Notes: generated by a model not told the origin, from the sequence alone. A stretch of 64,000 bases of DNA from Arthrobacter oryzae (GCF_030718995.1 NZ_CP132204.1:1054001-1118000), one strand, 5' to 3'; positions 8,665 through 18,009 are shown, counted from the first letter of the stretch. Translations and numbers: made by a program.

Positions 8665-9858
8665 ATGGCAAAGCTCTCACTACGCAACATCAGCAAGCGC
8701 TTCGGGGACACCCAGGTCATCCACGACTTCAGTGCCGACGTTGACAACGGAGAATTCCTCGTCCTGCTCGGCGCGTCGGGTTCCGGAAAATCCACCCTGC
8801 TCCGCATCATTGCCGGGCTCACCGACGCCAGCGCGGGCGACATCATCTTCGACAACCTGCGCGTGAACCGGCAAAGCCCGCGCGAACGTGACATCGCCTT
8901 CGTGTTCCAGTCCTATGCGCTCTATCCGCACCTGACCGTCCGCGAAAACATCGCGTTCCCGCTGGCACTGGACAGGTTCAAGGGCTGGCACCACATCCCC
9001 GGCATCAGCACCATCGCACGCCGCGTTTATGGCTCGTCCAAGGAGATCGTCAAGCAGGTGGCCAGTGTCTCGTCGATGCTGGAACTGGACGAGTACGCGA
9101 ACCGCAAGCCCGGTGGCCTCTCCGGCGGGCAGCGCCAGCGCGTGGCCCTGGCACGCGCGTTGATCCGCAACCCGTCGATGTTCCTGCTGGACGAGCCGCT
9201 GTCCAACCTCGACGCCAAGCTCCGTGCGGAACTCCGCGGCGAAATCGTCCGGCTGCACCGGCTGACGGGGAAGACCTTCGTCTACGTCACCCACGACCAA
9301 GTGGAGGCCATGACCATGGCCACCCAGATCGTCATCCTGCACAACGGCATCGTGCAGCAGCACGCCACTCCGCAGGAGATCTACGCGCGGCCCGCCAATA
9401 CGTACGTTGCCCGCTTCATCGGCAGCCCGCCCATGAACCTCATGACCGCGGCCGTGAACGATGGGCAGCCGGCACTCGGCGGGCTCCGGCTCCCGGCTCC
9501 CGAACAACTCCGGCTCCGGCTCCGGAACGGCTCCGTGACCCTGGGCCTGCGCCCGGAACACCTCACGGTAACGGCCGACGTCGGCGGGCCAGGTCTGGCG
9601 GGAACGGTCCGGAGAATCGAGGACCTCGGCGCGGACACCCTGATCGGCGTCCAGCCCGACCCTGCACTTGGACTGAAGATGTGGGAACTCAACCAGGACG
9701 ATCTCCTCTGGATCCGCCAGACGGGGCAGACCCGCCTGATGGCGGGAGATCCCTGCACCGTCACCCCCGAGGCAAGGATGGCCAGCTACTTCGACAGCGA
9801 AACCGGAGTGAACCTGGCGCCCGCCGACGAAACGTCCGGTGCCCTCCTGCCCGGCTAG
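8665..9858 (+). CDS. ABC transporter ATP-binding protein, MalK/UgpC/MsmX type
   Basis: 397 residues. Walker A is GASGSGKST, the Q-loop FVFQSYALYPH, the signature LSGGQRQR, Walker B FLLDEPLSNLD and the switch histidine lies in VTHDQ. A C-terminal TOBE/MalK regulatory region of about 140 residues follows. A 40-residue insert between the Q-loop and the signature (around RFKGWHHIPGIS) is longer than in standard MalK. The TOBE region has a short run of GGCTCC-type repeats at the DNA level near 9480-9530. As last gene of the operon it powers the sugar importer. Confidence 0.9.
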   Translation: MAKLSLRNISKRFGDTQVIHDFSADVDNGEFLVLLGASGSGKSTLLRIIAGLTDASAGDIIFDNLRVNRQSPRERDIAFVFQSYALYPHLTVRENIAFPLALDRFKGWHHIPGISTIARRVYGSSKEIVKQVASVSSMLELDEYANRKPGGLSGGQRQRVALARALIRNPSMFLLDEPLSNLDAKLRAELRGEIVRLHRLTGKTFVYVTHDQVEAMTMATQIVILHNGIVQQHATPQEIYARPANTYVARFIGSPPMNLMTAAVNDGQPALGGLRLPAPEQLRLRLRNGSVTLGLRPEHLTVTADVGGPGLAGTVRRIEDLGADTLIGVQPDPALGLKMWELNQDDLLWIRQTGQTRLMAGDPCTVTPEARMASYFDSETGVNLAPADETSGALLPG

Positions 9859-9872
9859 GCCAGCCCGCCAAA

Positions 9873-9921
9873 GGAAGCCCGCCGCACCGATGGAATCTAT
9901 CCGTCGGTGCGGGGGGCTTCC
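9873..9921. terminator. Hairpin terminator between convergent operons
   Basis: Arms of 21 bases (9873-9893 and 9901-9921) pair with two mismatches around a 7-base loop; core GGAAGCCC / GGGCTTCC. It lies just after the ATPase gene stop and covers the stop of the convergent amidohydrolase, so it can serve both transcripts. Confidence 0.75.
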
Positions 9922-10883
9922 TTCATGCCATAGGTTTTTCGTGCTGTCTCGGCAAAGAGGTACCGACGTTCGTCAGCGGTCATGGCGGCGGTTATCTCAT
10001 CGAAGGCAGTGTAGAGCGTGGTGAAGGTCGAGTAGAGGCTGTCCACCGGGAAGTTACTTCCGAACATGGTGCGGCGCGGACCAAAGAGGTCGATGGTGTC
10101 CAGGACGATTGGTCGGATTGATGCGGGCGTCCAGGAGTGATCGTTCGTTCCAAGTGCCGAAACCTTGGCAACGACGTTTGGTTGCTGTGCCATTTTCTTC
10201 ATACCGACCCGCCAGTGTCGGAGGGACTCCGGATCACGGTGGATGGGCATCCCCGCATGGTCCAGGATGATGACGGTGTCCGGATGGGCGGCGGCAAGTT
10301 GCGCCGCCTGAGTGAGCTGGTCGGGGAAGACCTGGAGGTCGAAGGACAAGCCCAGGGATGACAAATGTGAGAACCCTTCCAGCCAACCGGGATCGGTGAT
10401 CAGATCCGGACGGGAGGTGTGGGTGTATTTGGGTTCCGGATGCCAGTTGAGGATGTCGCGTACACCCCGCACCGATGGAATGGCGGCGAGCCCTTGCAGC
10501 CGGTGCCTCACTCCTGGCCCGACGAGGGACGCTTTGGCCACTTGGACGGAGGGCATGCCGGTGCTGTCGCGGACGCTCTGGATCCAGTCAGCTTCCCAGA
10601 GCGGATCGGCGGCACCGTTTTCGATGTGAACGGACCCGGCCAGGGTGAAATCCTTGGCGTCGGCCAGGTAGGCCTCGATGAGGTAGTTCCGCCGGAGCGG
10701 GCGATCATCCCCGTGATAGCGGACCGGTTCCGCCGGGCCCTGGAGCCAGGGGTATGAGCGGGAGAAGTCGCACAAGTGGTGATGGGCGTCAATGATGTCA
10801 AAATCCAGCACTGGGAGCTCCATTGTTTCCGGGAAGACGCGGGCGCCGGAAACGGCGGCAGCGGTGTCTTCCGCTGCCGTCAC
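9897..10883 (-). CDS. Amidohydrolase family 2 (COG3618, lactonase-like)
   Basis: 328 residues from the GTG at 10883; ATG 10823 (MELPVLDFDIIDAHHH) is an equally plausible start. The metal-binding DAHHH motif opens the TIM barrel and VIILDHAGMP and FGSNFPVD segments match the family that includes L-fuconolactonase and 2-pyrone-4,6-dicarboxylate lactonase. Such enzymes open sugar-acid lactones. It begins 54 bases after the RbsC-like gene, on the same strand, so it may be the last gene of that transport operon. Confidence 0.8.
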   Translation of the reverse strand: MTAAEDTAAAVSGARVFPETMELPVLDFDIIDAHHHLCDFSRSYPWLQGPAEPVRYHGDDRPLRRNYLIEAYLADAKDFTLAGSVHIENGAADPLWEADWIQSVRDSTGMPSVQVAKASLVGPGVRHRLQGLAAIPSVRGVRDILNWHPEPKYTHTSRPDLITDPGWLEGFSHLSSLGLSFDLQVFPDQLTQAAQLAAAHPDTVIILDHAGMPIHRDPESLRHWRVGMKKMAQQPNVVAKVSALGTNDHSWTPASIRPIVLDTIDLFGPRRTMFGSNFPVDSLYSTFTTLYTAFDEITAAMTADERRYLFAETARKTYGMKEAPRTDG

Positions 10884-10937
10884 TCCCGGCGCTGCTTGAG
10901 GTAACAGTCATTGGCCCGGTGGACACCGGGCATTCGG

Positions 10938-12014
10938 TCAGGCCGCCGCTTCCTTTTTCGGCGGCGATTTCTTCTTCATCAACGGCCATCCCTTGCTTCC
11001 TTGGTCGAGGGCAACGGCAATGACGACGACGAGTCCGGTGACGATCTGTTCGTAGAAGCTCGGGACGTTGAGGAGCACCAGGCCGTTCGTGAGCGCCCCC
11101 AGGATCAGGGCGCCGACCAACGTACCGGCGATCCGTCCTTCTCCACCCATGAGGTTGGCTCCGCCGATCACGGCCGAGGCGATTGCTGTCAGCAGGTACG
11201 GGCTGCCGGCATCGGTCTGGGCCGCGTTAATACGGGCAACGATGACCAGACCGCCGACTCCTGCAAGGACGCCTGAGAGCGCGTAGACGGCAATTTTCAC
11301 CCTGTCGACGCGGACGCCGGAGAGCCATGCGGTTTCTTCGCTGCCGCCGGTGGCGATGACATTCTGCCCGAACACTGTCCGGCGGAGCAGCAGCCAGCAG
11401 AGTATGGCGAGAACCGCAACGAGGATGACCGCCACCGGGATGCCGCCGACGTAGCTGTTAAGCATGAAGACGAAGTCTTTGGGGACGTTGTAGACCGGCC
11501 GCCCGTTGGTGACCACATAGGCGAAGCCCTGGTAAATACTCATCGTTCCAAGGGTGGCGATGAACGGGGGCAGCTTGAGTTTGGTGATCAGCAGGCCGTT
11601 GATGGCGCCGCAGACCAGGCCGAGTGCAATGCCTGCGCAGAGCGCGAGGAAGGGTGAGGTCCCGGCGTTGACCATGAGCGTGGCGGAGACGATCCCGACG
11701 AAGCTCGCGATCGAGCCGACTGCGAGGTCGATGCCGCCAGTGATAATGACGAACGTGATGCCGAGCCCGATGATGGCGTTGACACTGGCTGAGACGGCAA
11801 TGTCCCTCAGGTTGCCCGAGGTGAGGAAGTTCGGGTTAAGCATTCCGAAGATCAGGAAGATGACAACTGCGGCAATGTAGATGCCGAGTGCCTGCAGGTT
11901 CACTGTCGGCCGCTGGCGTGGCAGCTTGGCAACGGAAGGTTCAGGCCGCGGGTTTACGAGGGTCCTCCGGCTGTCTTGGCCCGGGTCGTTCTTGGGCAGC
12001 GTGGGCTGGCTCAT
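10938..12014 (-). CDS. Ribose-type sugar ABC transporter permease (RbsC-like)
   Basis: 358 residues. After a Pro-rich cytoplasmic start come about nine hydrophobic segments; family signatures are GGIDLAVGSIASFVGI and the GxxLxGGxG-type ANLMGGEGRIAGTLVGALI loop. It belongs to the branched-chain/ribose permease family (BPD_transp_2). Its start overlaps the RbsA-like stop by ATGA, which shows tight coupling. Confidence 0.9.
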   Translation of the reverse strand: MSQPTLPKNDPGQDSRRTLVNPRPEPSVAKLPRQRPTVNLQALGIYIAAVVIFLIFGMLNPNFLTSGNLRDIAVSASVNAIIGLGITFVIITGGIDLAVGSIASFVGIVSATLMVNAGTSPFLALCAGIALGLVCGAINGLLITKLKLPPFIATLGTMSIYQGFAYVVTNGRPVYNVPKDFVFMLNSYVGGIPVAVILVAVLAILCWLLLRRTVFGQNVIATGGSEETAWLSGVRVDRVKIAVYALSGVLAGVGGLVIVARINAAQTDAGSPYLLTAIASAVIGGANLMGGEGRIAGTLVGALILGALTNGLVLLNVPSFYEQIVTGLVVVIAVALDQGSKGWPLMKKKSPPKKEAAA

Positions 12015-13516
12015 ATCGTTGTTCTTTCTGCGATGCCCATGGCGTTGGCCACGAGGCTGTGTTCATTGATGTCGTCGCCGGTGTGCTCGGAAACGAACTG
12101 ACCCTGCCGCATCACTTTGACCCGGTCGCTGAGGGAGATGATTTCCGGCAGGTCGGAGGAGACCACGATCACGGCGCTTCCGGCCTTGGCCAGAGCGTCG
12201 ATGAGTTCATAGATTTCGACCTTGCCGCCGACGTCCACGCCCTTGGTGGGTTCGTCGAAGAGGAATACTTTCGTGTTTCGCCACGTCCACTTGGCGATAA
12301 CGATCTTTTGCTGATTGCCGCCAGAGAACTGGCGTGCGTTGAGGCGGACGTTGGCGGGCCTGAGGGACATCCGCGCCGCCGCCTCTTCCGCAGCCGCAAC
12401 CTGCTTCCGCAGGCTGATGATCGGGCCGAAGCCGTTGAACTGCCGGTCCGCGGTGAGGGCGATGTTGAAGTACGCGGGGACCTGCAGGACCAGCCCCTGG
12501 TGCTTGCGCTCTTCCGGGATGAACGCAATGCCGGCGTTTCTGCTGTCCCGCGGCGAGCGGATCCTGCGCTTTTTCCCGTCGATGCTCACCGCGCCGGTGC
12601 TGCCTTTGTCGGCCCTGATGATTGCTCGCAGGAACTCGGTGCGGCCCGAGCCGACCAGGCCGGCGATGCCCAGAACTTCGCCGGCCCGGACATCCACGGA
12701 GAGCGGTCCCCCACCCTTGGGGTGGCTGACCTCTGAGGCAGAAAACAGGACCGGCGCGTCTGGCCGTACCGGGTGCTGCCGCTTGAACGAGAGCAGCTCA
12801 CGGCCGACCATGTTCCGGACTATGTCCTGTTCCGACGTCTGCGCGATGGGTCGGGTGTAGTTGACGTTGCCGTCGCGCAGGACCACCACCTTGTCGGAGA
12901 CGCTCATGACCTCGGGCATCTTGTGTGACACGTAGATGATGCCTACCCCGCGGGTGTGTGCAATCTCCCGAACCCGGTTCAGCACTCCCTCGACGTTGTG
13001 CTCCAGCATGCTGGTTGTGGGTTCGTCGAGGGCCACGATCTTCGCGCCGAACGCCAGGGCCCGGGCAATGGTCAGGGCATGGCGCTGGGCGGGGCTCAGT
13101 CCGCGCACGGAGGCTTTGGCGTTGAGCGGGAACCCCATCTGGGCGACGTCGGCCAGCGCCTGGTCGATGTCTGTGCCGGCATCCCGGCGTTGCCGCGACG
13201 TGCGCCCGAGCACCAGATTCTGCTCCACGGACAACTGCGGAACGATGGCCGGTTCCTGGTGGGCGATTCTCACCCCGTCAGCCAATGCCTGGCGGGGTGA
13301 GAAGTGCTGCCGTTGGACGCCCTCGATAATTACGGCTCCGTGGTCCGGAACGAGGGAGCCGCCGAGAATGGCAAGCAGGGTACTTTTGCCCGCCCCGTTC
13401 TCCCCCGCCAATGTGCATATTTCTCCGCGTTCCAACGTGAAGCTGACATCATTCAGAGCGCGGACTCCGGGAAATGACTTCGCGATATTCTGCAGTTCCA
13501 GCAGCGGTGCAACCAT
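12011..13516 (-). CDS. Ribose-type sugar ABC transporter ATPase with two nucleotide-binding domains (RbsA-like)
   Basis: 501 residues. The first domain has Walker A GENGAGKST and Walker B IVALDEPTTSML; in place of a standard LSGGQ signature it reads LSPAQRHAL. The second domain has the degenerate Walker A GLVGSGRTE that is normal for RbsA, signature FSGGNQQK and FLFDEPTKGVD. ATG 13516 (MVAPLLEL) is chosen because the ABC fold begins there; the open frame extends upstream into the binding-protein gene. Confidence 0.9.
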   Translation of the reverse strand: MVAPLLELQNIAKSFPGVRALNDVSFTLERGEICTLAGENGAGKSTLLAILGGSLVPDHGAVIIEGVQRQHFSPRQALADGVRIAHQEPAIVPQLSVEQNLVLGRTSRQRRDAGTDIDQALADVAQMGFPLNAKASVRGLSPAQRHALTIARALAFGAKIVALDEPTTSMLEHNVEGVLNRVREIAHTRGVGIIYVSHKMPEVMSVSDKVVVLRDGNVNYTRPIAQTSEQDIVRNMVGRELLSFKRQHPVRPDAPVLFSASEVSHPKGGGPLSVDVRAGEVLGIAGLVGSGRTEFLRAIIRADKGSTGAVSIDGKKRRIRSPRDSRNAGIAFIPEERKHQGLVLQVPAYFNIALTADRQFNGFGPIISLRKQVAAAEEAAARMSLRPANVRLNARQFSGGNQQKIVIAKWTWRNTKVFLFDEPTKGVDVGGKVEIYELIDALAKAGSAVIVVSSDLPEIISLSDRVKVMRQGQFVSEHTGDDINEHSLVANAMGIAERTTI

Positions 13517-13535
13517 GATGGAAACCGTTTCTGCC

Positions 13536-14594
13536 TTACGGCATTCCGGTCGGGTATTCCCCGACGTTCTTTGAATCGATGATGAAAGCGGGAACGTCCA
13601 CCCAGCCCGGAACCTTCTTGCCGGCCAACAGCCAAAGCGCAGCATCCACGCCGCTGGCACCTTCGGTGACTGGCTGCTCGCTGACCGTGGCGGTCATGTT
13701 GCCTGCTTCGATTTCCTTCTTCGCCTGGGGAATGCCGTCAGTTCCGACCAGCACAACCTTCCCGGTGAGATTCTTCGCGGCGATCGCGGCCGCGACGCCG
13801 AACGCCATGCCGTCATTCTGGGAGTAGAACGCCTTAATGTCGGGGTTGGCTGTCAGCATGGCAGTTGCAATTTCCTGAGCCCTGGTCTGATCCCACTTCG
13901 CAGTCTGGGAGGCGACCAGCTGCAGGTTGGAGTGCTTGGCCAGGCCCTTTTTGAAGCCCTCGCCCCGGTTCAAGGCATTGGACGACCCCGGGTCGCCCTC
14001 AATCATGGCCACCTTGCCGCCCTCGGGGAGCTTGGCTGCGATGTAGTCTGCAGCCGTCTCGCCGATCGTCAAGGCATCAGGCCCGACGTAAACGCTCCCC
14101 GGGACGTTGCCCTTGGCGTCGTTGAGGATGACCACCGGCATCTTCTTGGCCAGGGCATCGGTGAAGACCGTGTCCAGCCCTGTCGCTGAAATAGGTGATG
14201 CAAGCAGTGCGCTGCAGCCCTGGTTCGCGGCACTCTTAGCCTTGTCCAGCTGCTCGGTAATGGAGGACTCATCGGTCACATCGAACGTCTGGTACTTGAC
14301 GCCGAGCTTCTTCGCCTCGGCCTCAAATCCGTCCCGTTCAAAGCCCCAGAACTCGTTGGACAGCGTCCGGGTGATGTAGCAAAGCTTGGTGTCGGCCGAC
14401 GCTGCAGGTGCGCCCAGGCTGGCTTTCACGTCCTCGATCGGTGTCTTGGCAGAGGCGTCAACCAGGCTCACCAGGTCACCGGACTGGGATGACTGGCCGG
14501 TAGGCCCCTCAGGGGTGGCACTGCAAGCGGCGAGCAACGCGACTGCGGCCGTAGCGGCGAAAAGCTGTGTAGCTGCGCGAGGAATTCTTGTCAT
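13536..14594 (-). CDS. Sugar ABC transporter substrate-binding lipoprotein (RbsB-like)
   Basis: 352 residues from ATG 14594, which has AAAGGA 8 bases upstream; a longer frame to 14639 exists. The signal peptide ends in lipobox LLAAC. The mature part is a type-1 periplasmic binding protein (LCYITRTLSNEFWGFERDGF, VYVGPDALTIGETAADYI). It is the receptor for the RbsA/RbsC-like pair. A LacI-type site (14658-14671) lies 64 bases upstream. Confidence 0.9.
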   Translation of the reverse strand: MTRIPRAATQLFAATAAVALLAACSATPEGPTGQSSQSGDLVSLVDASAKTPIEDVKASLGAPAASADTKLCYITRTLSNEFWGFERDGFEAEAKKLGVKYQTFDVTDESSITEQLDKAKSAANQGCSALLASPISATGLDTVFTDALAKKMPVVILNDAKGNVPGSVYVGPDALTIGETAADYIAAKLPEGGKVAMIEGDPGSSNALNRGEGFKKGLAKHSNLQLVASQTAKWDQTRAQEIATAMLTANPDIKAFYSQNDGMAFGVAAAIAAKNLTGKVVLVGTDGIPQAKKEIEAGNMTATVSEQPVTEGASGVDAALWLLAGKKVPGWVDVPAFIIDSKNVGEYPTGMP

Positions 14595-14657
14595 TGTGAT
14601 GGTTCCTTTCATCTTTGGAAGGCCCGCAATAGGCGGCACTCTTGCTGAATTGAGTTG

Positions 14658-14671
14658 CGGTACCGGTTCCT
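14658..14671 (-). promoter_or_regulatory. Candidate LacI-type operator upstream of the RbsB-like gene
   Basis: Read on the minus strand the site is AGGAACCGGTACCG, matching the operator TGGAACCGGTTCCA at 11 of 14 positions including the central ACCGGT. It lies in the 135-base gap between the kinase and binding-protein genes. No clear -35/-10 pair was found beside it, so its role is tentative. Confidence 0.45.
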
Positions 14672-14729
14672 TTTGGGCACCACAACGGTTCTTGCCTTGT
14701 ACTTGGTTTGACGAGTAGTAGCTGGAGAC

Positions 14730-15671
14730 CTAGCGGCCAGCTGAGGCTCTGGCGAGGGAAACACCTAAGACGTTCTCGATGTGCAGTACGTCTTCCGGCG
14801 TGAGGAAGGATTCGGAGCGGCCACAAACAAGCCGGCCCGCCTCGTTGGCCGCCCTAAGGCATACGGGGAAGGGGTGCTCGTTGGCCATCGCCAGGACCAT
14901 CGCTCCCAGGAAGCTGTCTCCGGCGCCGACTGAGTTCACCACATGGATCGGTTCGACCGCCGCCTGCACAAGATCGTTCCCGCTCAGCGCCGCCACCCCG
15001 CGTTCGCCGAGTGTCAGAACGGGAGTGTTGGCGCCGGCCTCTCGCAGTGCCTTAAGGAGCAGCGGTACGTCGGTGCTTTGCGGGACGTTCAGCACATGAC
15101 AGGCCTCGCTGAGGTTCATAACTACGACGTCGGCGAGGCCAAGGAGGTCCTTCGCCTCTGCGTGCACCGGCGAGAGGTTCAACACCACGGTTGAACCGAG
15201 CTCACGAAATCGGGTGGCCGCACGTCTGACTGCGGGAAGGGGCACCTCAAGGTTCAGGACTGCAAACGCTGGCGGTTCATGGTCCTCGAGGTAGGCATCG
15301 ACGTCAGCAGGCGAGAAATTGCCGTTAGCTCCCGGGACAACGACAGTGTCGTATTCGCCCTCGGGATTGACCCTTACATGCCCGACGCCGGTATGGGCCA
15401 GTCCGTCGCGAATGACGCCCCCGGTGGTGATTCCGCGTTCGCGGAGGGCTCCGGTGATGAAGTCTCCAAGGTGGTCAGAGCCGACACGTCCCACGAGTGT
15501 CACCGTCGGGTCCAGCGAGGAGATGCTCATCGCCGCATTCAGGCTTTTGCCGCCCGCAGCCATTTCGAAGTTTTCCCCGGTCACGTAGCTCGCCGCACTC
15601 ACTTCGGCGCCGAGGTAGGCGATAAGGTCCACGTTCAGCGAGCCGACGACGCAGATACCGGTTGGCCTCAC
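14730..15671 (-). CDS. PfkB family carbohydrate kinase (ribokinase-like)
   Basis: 313 residues. The N-terminal strand VVGSLNVDLIAYL and the substrate motif GGKSLNAAMSIS are ribokinase-like; the catalytic anion hole and base are in NSVGAGDSFLGAMVLA. It should phosphorylate the sugar imported by the neighbouring RbsABC-like system. The GTG start directly follows the stop of the isomerase gene, so the two are translationally linked. Confidence 0.88.
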   Translation of the reverse strand: MRPTGICVVGSLNVDLIAYLGAEVSAASYVTGENFEMAAGGKSLNAAMSISSLDPTVTLVGRVGSDHLGDFITGALRERGITTGGVIRDGLAHTGVGHVRVNPEGEYDTVVVPGANGNFSPADVDAYLEDHEPPAFAVLNLEVPLPAVRRAATRFRELGSTVVLNLSPVHAEAKDLLGLADVVVMNLSEACHVLNVPQSTDVPLLLKALREAGANTPVLTLGERGVAALSGNDLVQAAVEPIHVVNSVGAGDSFLGAMVLAMANEHPFPVCLRAANEAGRLVCGRSESFLTPEDVLHIENVLGVSLARASAGR

Positions 15672-16634
15672 CTAGACACCCACGACTTTCGACCACAGAA
15701 CGGACGATGAGTGCAGTGCGTCTCCGTCGGGGAGGTCCGGATAGTCCCGGACGAGCTCGCGGGCCTTGTCGATGATGGTCCCCATCCTCTCGATGTTCAT
15801 TTCGCATTCGGCGACGGGGTTCTCGCGTACCGGATCGGTGTCGAAATAGTACGTTCCCTGATACCCCTCGCGGAGCAGGTAGTACACAAGTTCAAGTGTT
15901 TCCGCGAAGTGGATCGACGCTACCACGAGGCCGTCGTCTGCTACGCCGTGTGAATCGTTGAGCTGCAGCCCGAACAGTTTTTGCTCCCGCAAGCACATGG
16001 CTGCGGACTGGGACGGGTTCTCGCGGGCCATCAGCAGGTGCCCGAAGTCCAGGGTTACGCCGAGATTCGGGCGGTCACAGTCCTTGATGAGGTTCATGAC
16101 GGCACCAGTGGTGTTAAGGATGGTGCGTCCGCGCGGCTCGGCCGGCTTGTACTCGATGGAGATGCGGATGTCCTGGTCGACGTCGGCGACGGCCTGCAGG
16201 CTTTCGACCATCCAGTTCCAGGACTTCATGTAGTCCATTTGCAGCGGGTATTCGTACCCGTCGTGGGCGGGCCAGAGGAGGACGTGGTCGGAGCCGAATT
16301 CCCGGCAGAGACTGATGGCTTCCTTGACCATTCCGACGGCCGCCTCCCGCAGCGCGGGATCAGGGTTTGTGAATCCTCCATTGGCGAACTGGGGCGCCGG
16401 CCACCGGAGTTGGATACCGCGTACGTCCAGATCGGCTTTTGCCAAGGCCGCCTTTATTTCCTCGACTGAGTGCTCGCCGAAGTGCTCCGGGAAGTTCAGT
16501 TCGAGCGAGGTTAGGCCCTTAACGCTGCCGGCGAGGGCGATCAGGTCGATCACCGAATCTTCCCCACTGGGGTATTTCTTTCCCTTACCCAAGGCAAAGG
16601 AATTGAGGCGGGTGGAGTACTTGATTGCTGTCAT
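15672..16634 (-). CDS. Sugar phosphate isomerase/epimerase-like TIM-barrel protein
   Basis: 320 residues from ATG 16634. It is a xylose-isomerase-like/AP-endonuclease-2-fold barrel: metal ligands are expected in ISIEYKP, LDFGHLL, LQLNDSH and a late Asp. Family members isomerise or epimerise sugars, and some relatives act on sugar conjugates. The start codon overlaps the stop of a small upstream reading frame by ATGA. The kinase and transporter follow on the same strand. Confidence 0.82.
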   Translation of the reverse strand: MTAIKYSTRLNSFALGKGKKYPSGEDSVIDLIALAGSVKGLTSLELNFPEHFGEHSVEEIKAALAKADLDVRGIQLRWPAPQFANGGFTNPDPALREAAVGMVKEAISLCREFGSDHVLLWPAHDGYEYPLQMDYMKSWNWMVESLQAVADVDQDIRISIEYKPAEPRGRTILNTTGAVMNLIKDCDRPNLGVTLDFGHLLMARENPSQSAAMCLREQKLFGLQLNDSHGVADDGLVVASIHFAETLELVYYLLREGYQGTYYFDTDPVRENPVAECEMNIERMGTIIDKARELVRDYPDLPDGDALHSSSVLWSKVVGV

Positions 16635-16795
16635 TGCAGTTCGCTTTCGATCGTGAAGGCCACTCGGTCCACATGGACGGCGATCGAAATTCCTGAAGGA
16701 ACTTCGGCTCTGAAGTTGGGCTGGTGTTGGAAGTCTACGAGCCACCAGCGCCCGGGGATGTAGGAGAAACTGAATCCGCCTGCAAGAATCTGCAC
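16631..16795 (-). CDS. Candidate small protein coupled to the isomerase gene (54 aa)
   Basis: A GTG-initiated frame of 54 codons whose TGA overlaps the ATG of the isomerase gene (ATGA), the spacing used elsewhere in this window for coupled genes. The product contains YIPGRWWLVDF and ends in VDRVAFTIESELQ. I recognise no family; the last 20 residues resemble a small beta domain of the kind seen in TOBE-like folds only in a general way. No ribosome binding site is seen; an AT-rich AATATT just upstream could be a -10 box for a leaderless mRNA. Confidence 0.4.
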   Translation of the reverse strand: MQILAGGFSFSYIPGRWWLVDFQHQPNFRAEVPSGISIAVHVDRVAFTIESELQ

Positions 16796-16949
16796 TACTG
16801 AATATTGATTCAGAGGGGCTTGCGGCTACCGTTTGGGAGGGACACATTCCCGACTCCCCGGAGACGGCCCGGGGCGCTACCACCCATATTCTCCGGGCGA
16901 GAATTCAGGTCTGCATATATATTCAAGACCACGACGAAAGTGACGAAAT
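16796..16949. promoter_or_regulatory. Divergent promoter region between sugar catabolic operon and SorC gene
   Basis: Together with the small frame this is a 315-base gap between annotated genes. It is AT-richer than its surroundings. It holds a palindrome CTGAATATTGATTCAG (16798-16813) and a TATATT -10-like box (16918-16923) in front of the SorC gene. The palindrome is a candidate binding site for the SorC regulator, placed over the minus-strand promoter. Confidence 0.45.
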
Positions 16950-17939
16950 ATGACGCAGCTCACAGGACCGTCGTCCTTCTTGTCGGTCAGCACCGAGCAA
17001 CTCCGACTGTTCACCAAGATTGCCGTGCTGTATCACGAGGAAGGCCTCTCGCAGGGTGAAATCTCCCAGCGCCTGAACCTCTCCCAGGCAAGGGTTTCGC
17101 GCTATCTCAAGAACGCCGTAGAACTCGGAATCGTGCGGACATCGATCGTCCAACCGTCGGGGATTTATGTCGGACTCGAGAAGGCTCTCGAGGAGAAGTA
17201 TCAACTCCGCGAAGTCGTGGTCGTGGACGTCATGGACGGCGCCTCGCTGGGAATGCGGCTGGGATCGTCCGCGGCGACCTACCTCGAAACCACAATTGAC
17301 GCAGACGACTACCTGGGCATTTCCTCGTGGAGCACCACCCTCCTGCACACCGTCGAAGCCATGCGCTCACGGCCAAGGAAGATCGCGAATGAAGTAATCC
17401 AACTCATCGGGGGCGTCGGCAGCCCTCAGGCCCAGATACAGGCAACTCGCCTGGTCTCCCACCTTGCGGAACTGACATCCGCCAAGCCCTACTACATGGG
17501 ATGCCCTGGACTTGTGGCAAACCAGCAGATCCGCGAGGCGTTCCTTGGCGATCCCGCCGTGGCGGCATCCATGGCAGCGTGGGAGCGCCTGACCACTTTG
17601 CTGGTCGGAATAGGGACGTTCCCGGCCTCGCCGCTCTGGCAGGCGAGCGGAAACGCCTTAAGCCGGGCGGAAGAAAGCGAACTCTCCGGAGCCGGCGCCG
17701 TCGGTGAGATATGTTTGCGCTTCTTCGACATCAACGGCCAGCCGATGAAGCCCGCCATCGAGGAGAGAATGATCTCCATTGAGGCCGAGGCCATGATGCA
17801 GGTACCCCGTCGCATCGGCGTTGCCGGAGGAATGCGCAAACTGGACGCCATCCGCGGCGCCGTCACCGGCGGCTGGATCAATGTCCTGATCACGGATGCC
17901 GATGTGGCGAGACAACTCCTGGAGCCGCCGCAACTTTAG
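16950..17939 (+). CDS. SorC/DeoR family sugar-binding transcriptional regulator
   Basis: 329 residues. The N-terminal helix-turn-helix is LSQGEISQRLNLSQARVSRYL; the remainder is the SorC sugar-phosphate-binding domain (IGGVGSPQAQIQATRLVSHLA, YYMGCPGLVANQQIREAFL). Proteins of this family sense phosphorylated sugars. It is divergent from the isomerase-kinase-transporter block and probably controls it. Confidence 0.88.
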   Translation: MTQLTGPSSFLSVSTEQLRLFTKIAVLYHEEGLSQGEISQRLNLSQARVSRYLKNAVELGIVRTSIVQPSGIYVGLEKALEEKYQLREVVVVDVMDGASLGMRLGSSAATYLETTIDADDYLGISSWSTTLLHTVEAMRSRPRKIANEVIQLIGGVGSPQAQIQATRLVSHLAELTSAKPYYMGCPGLVANQQIREAFLGDPAVAASMAAWERLTTLLVGIGTFPASPLWQASGNALSRAEESELSGAGAVGEICLRFFDINGQPMKPAIEERMISIEAEAMMQVPRRIGVAGGMRKLDAIRGAVTGGWINVLITDADVARQLLEPPQL

Positions 17940-17942
17940 TCC

Positions 17943-18009
17943 CGAACAATGCGCGGGAATCGCGGGAGCAACATTGTTCGCAAAAGTGGTATCGGTTACA
18001 CTCTTGTAA
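17943..18009 (+). promoter_or_regulatory. Inverted repeat and LacI-type site upstream of the small monooxygenase gene
   Basis: An inverted repeat CGAACAATG/CATTGTTCG (17943-17951, 17972-17980) with a 20-base loop follows the SorC stop. Next is TGGTATCGGTTACA (17987-18000), which resembles the LacI operator at 3997 and is likewise preceded by AAAAG. GTTACA-CTCT-TGTAAC forms a further small inverted repeat (17995-18010). These mark a regulated promoter of the 18064-18375 gene; which regulator binds is open. Confidence 0.45.
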
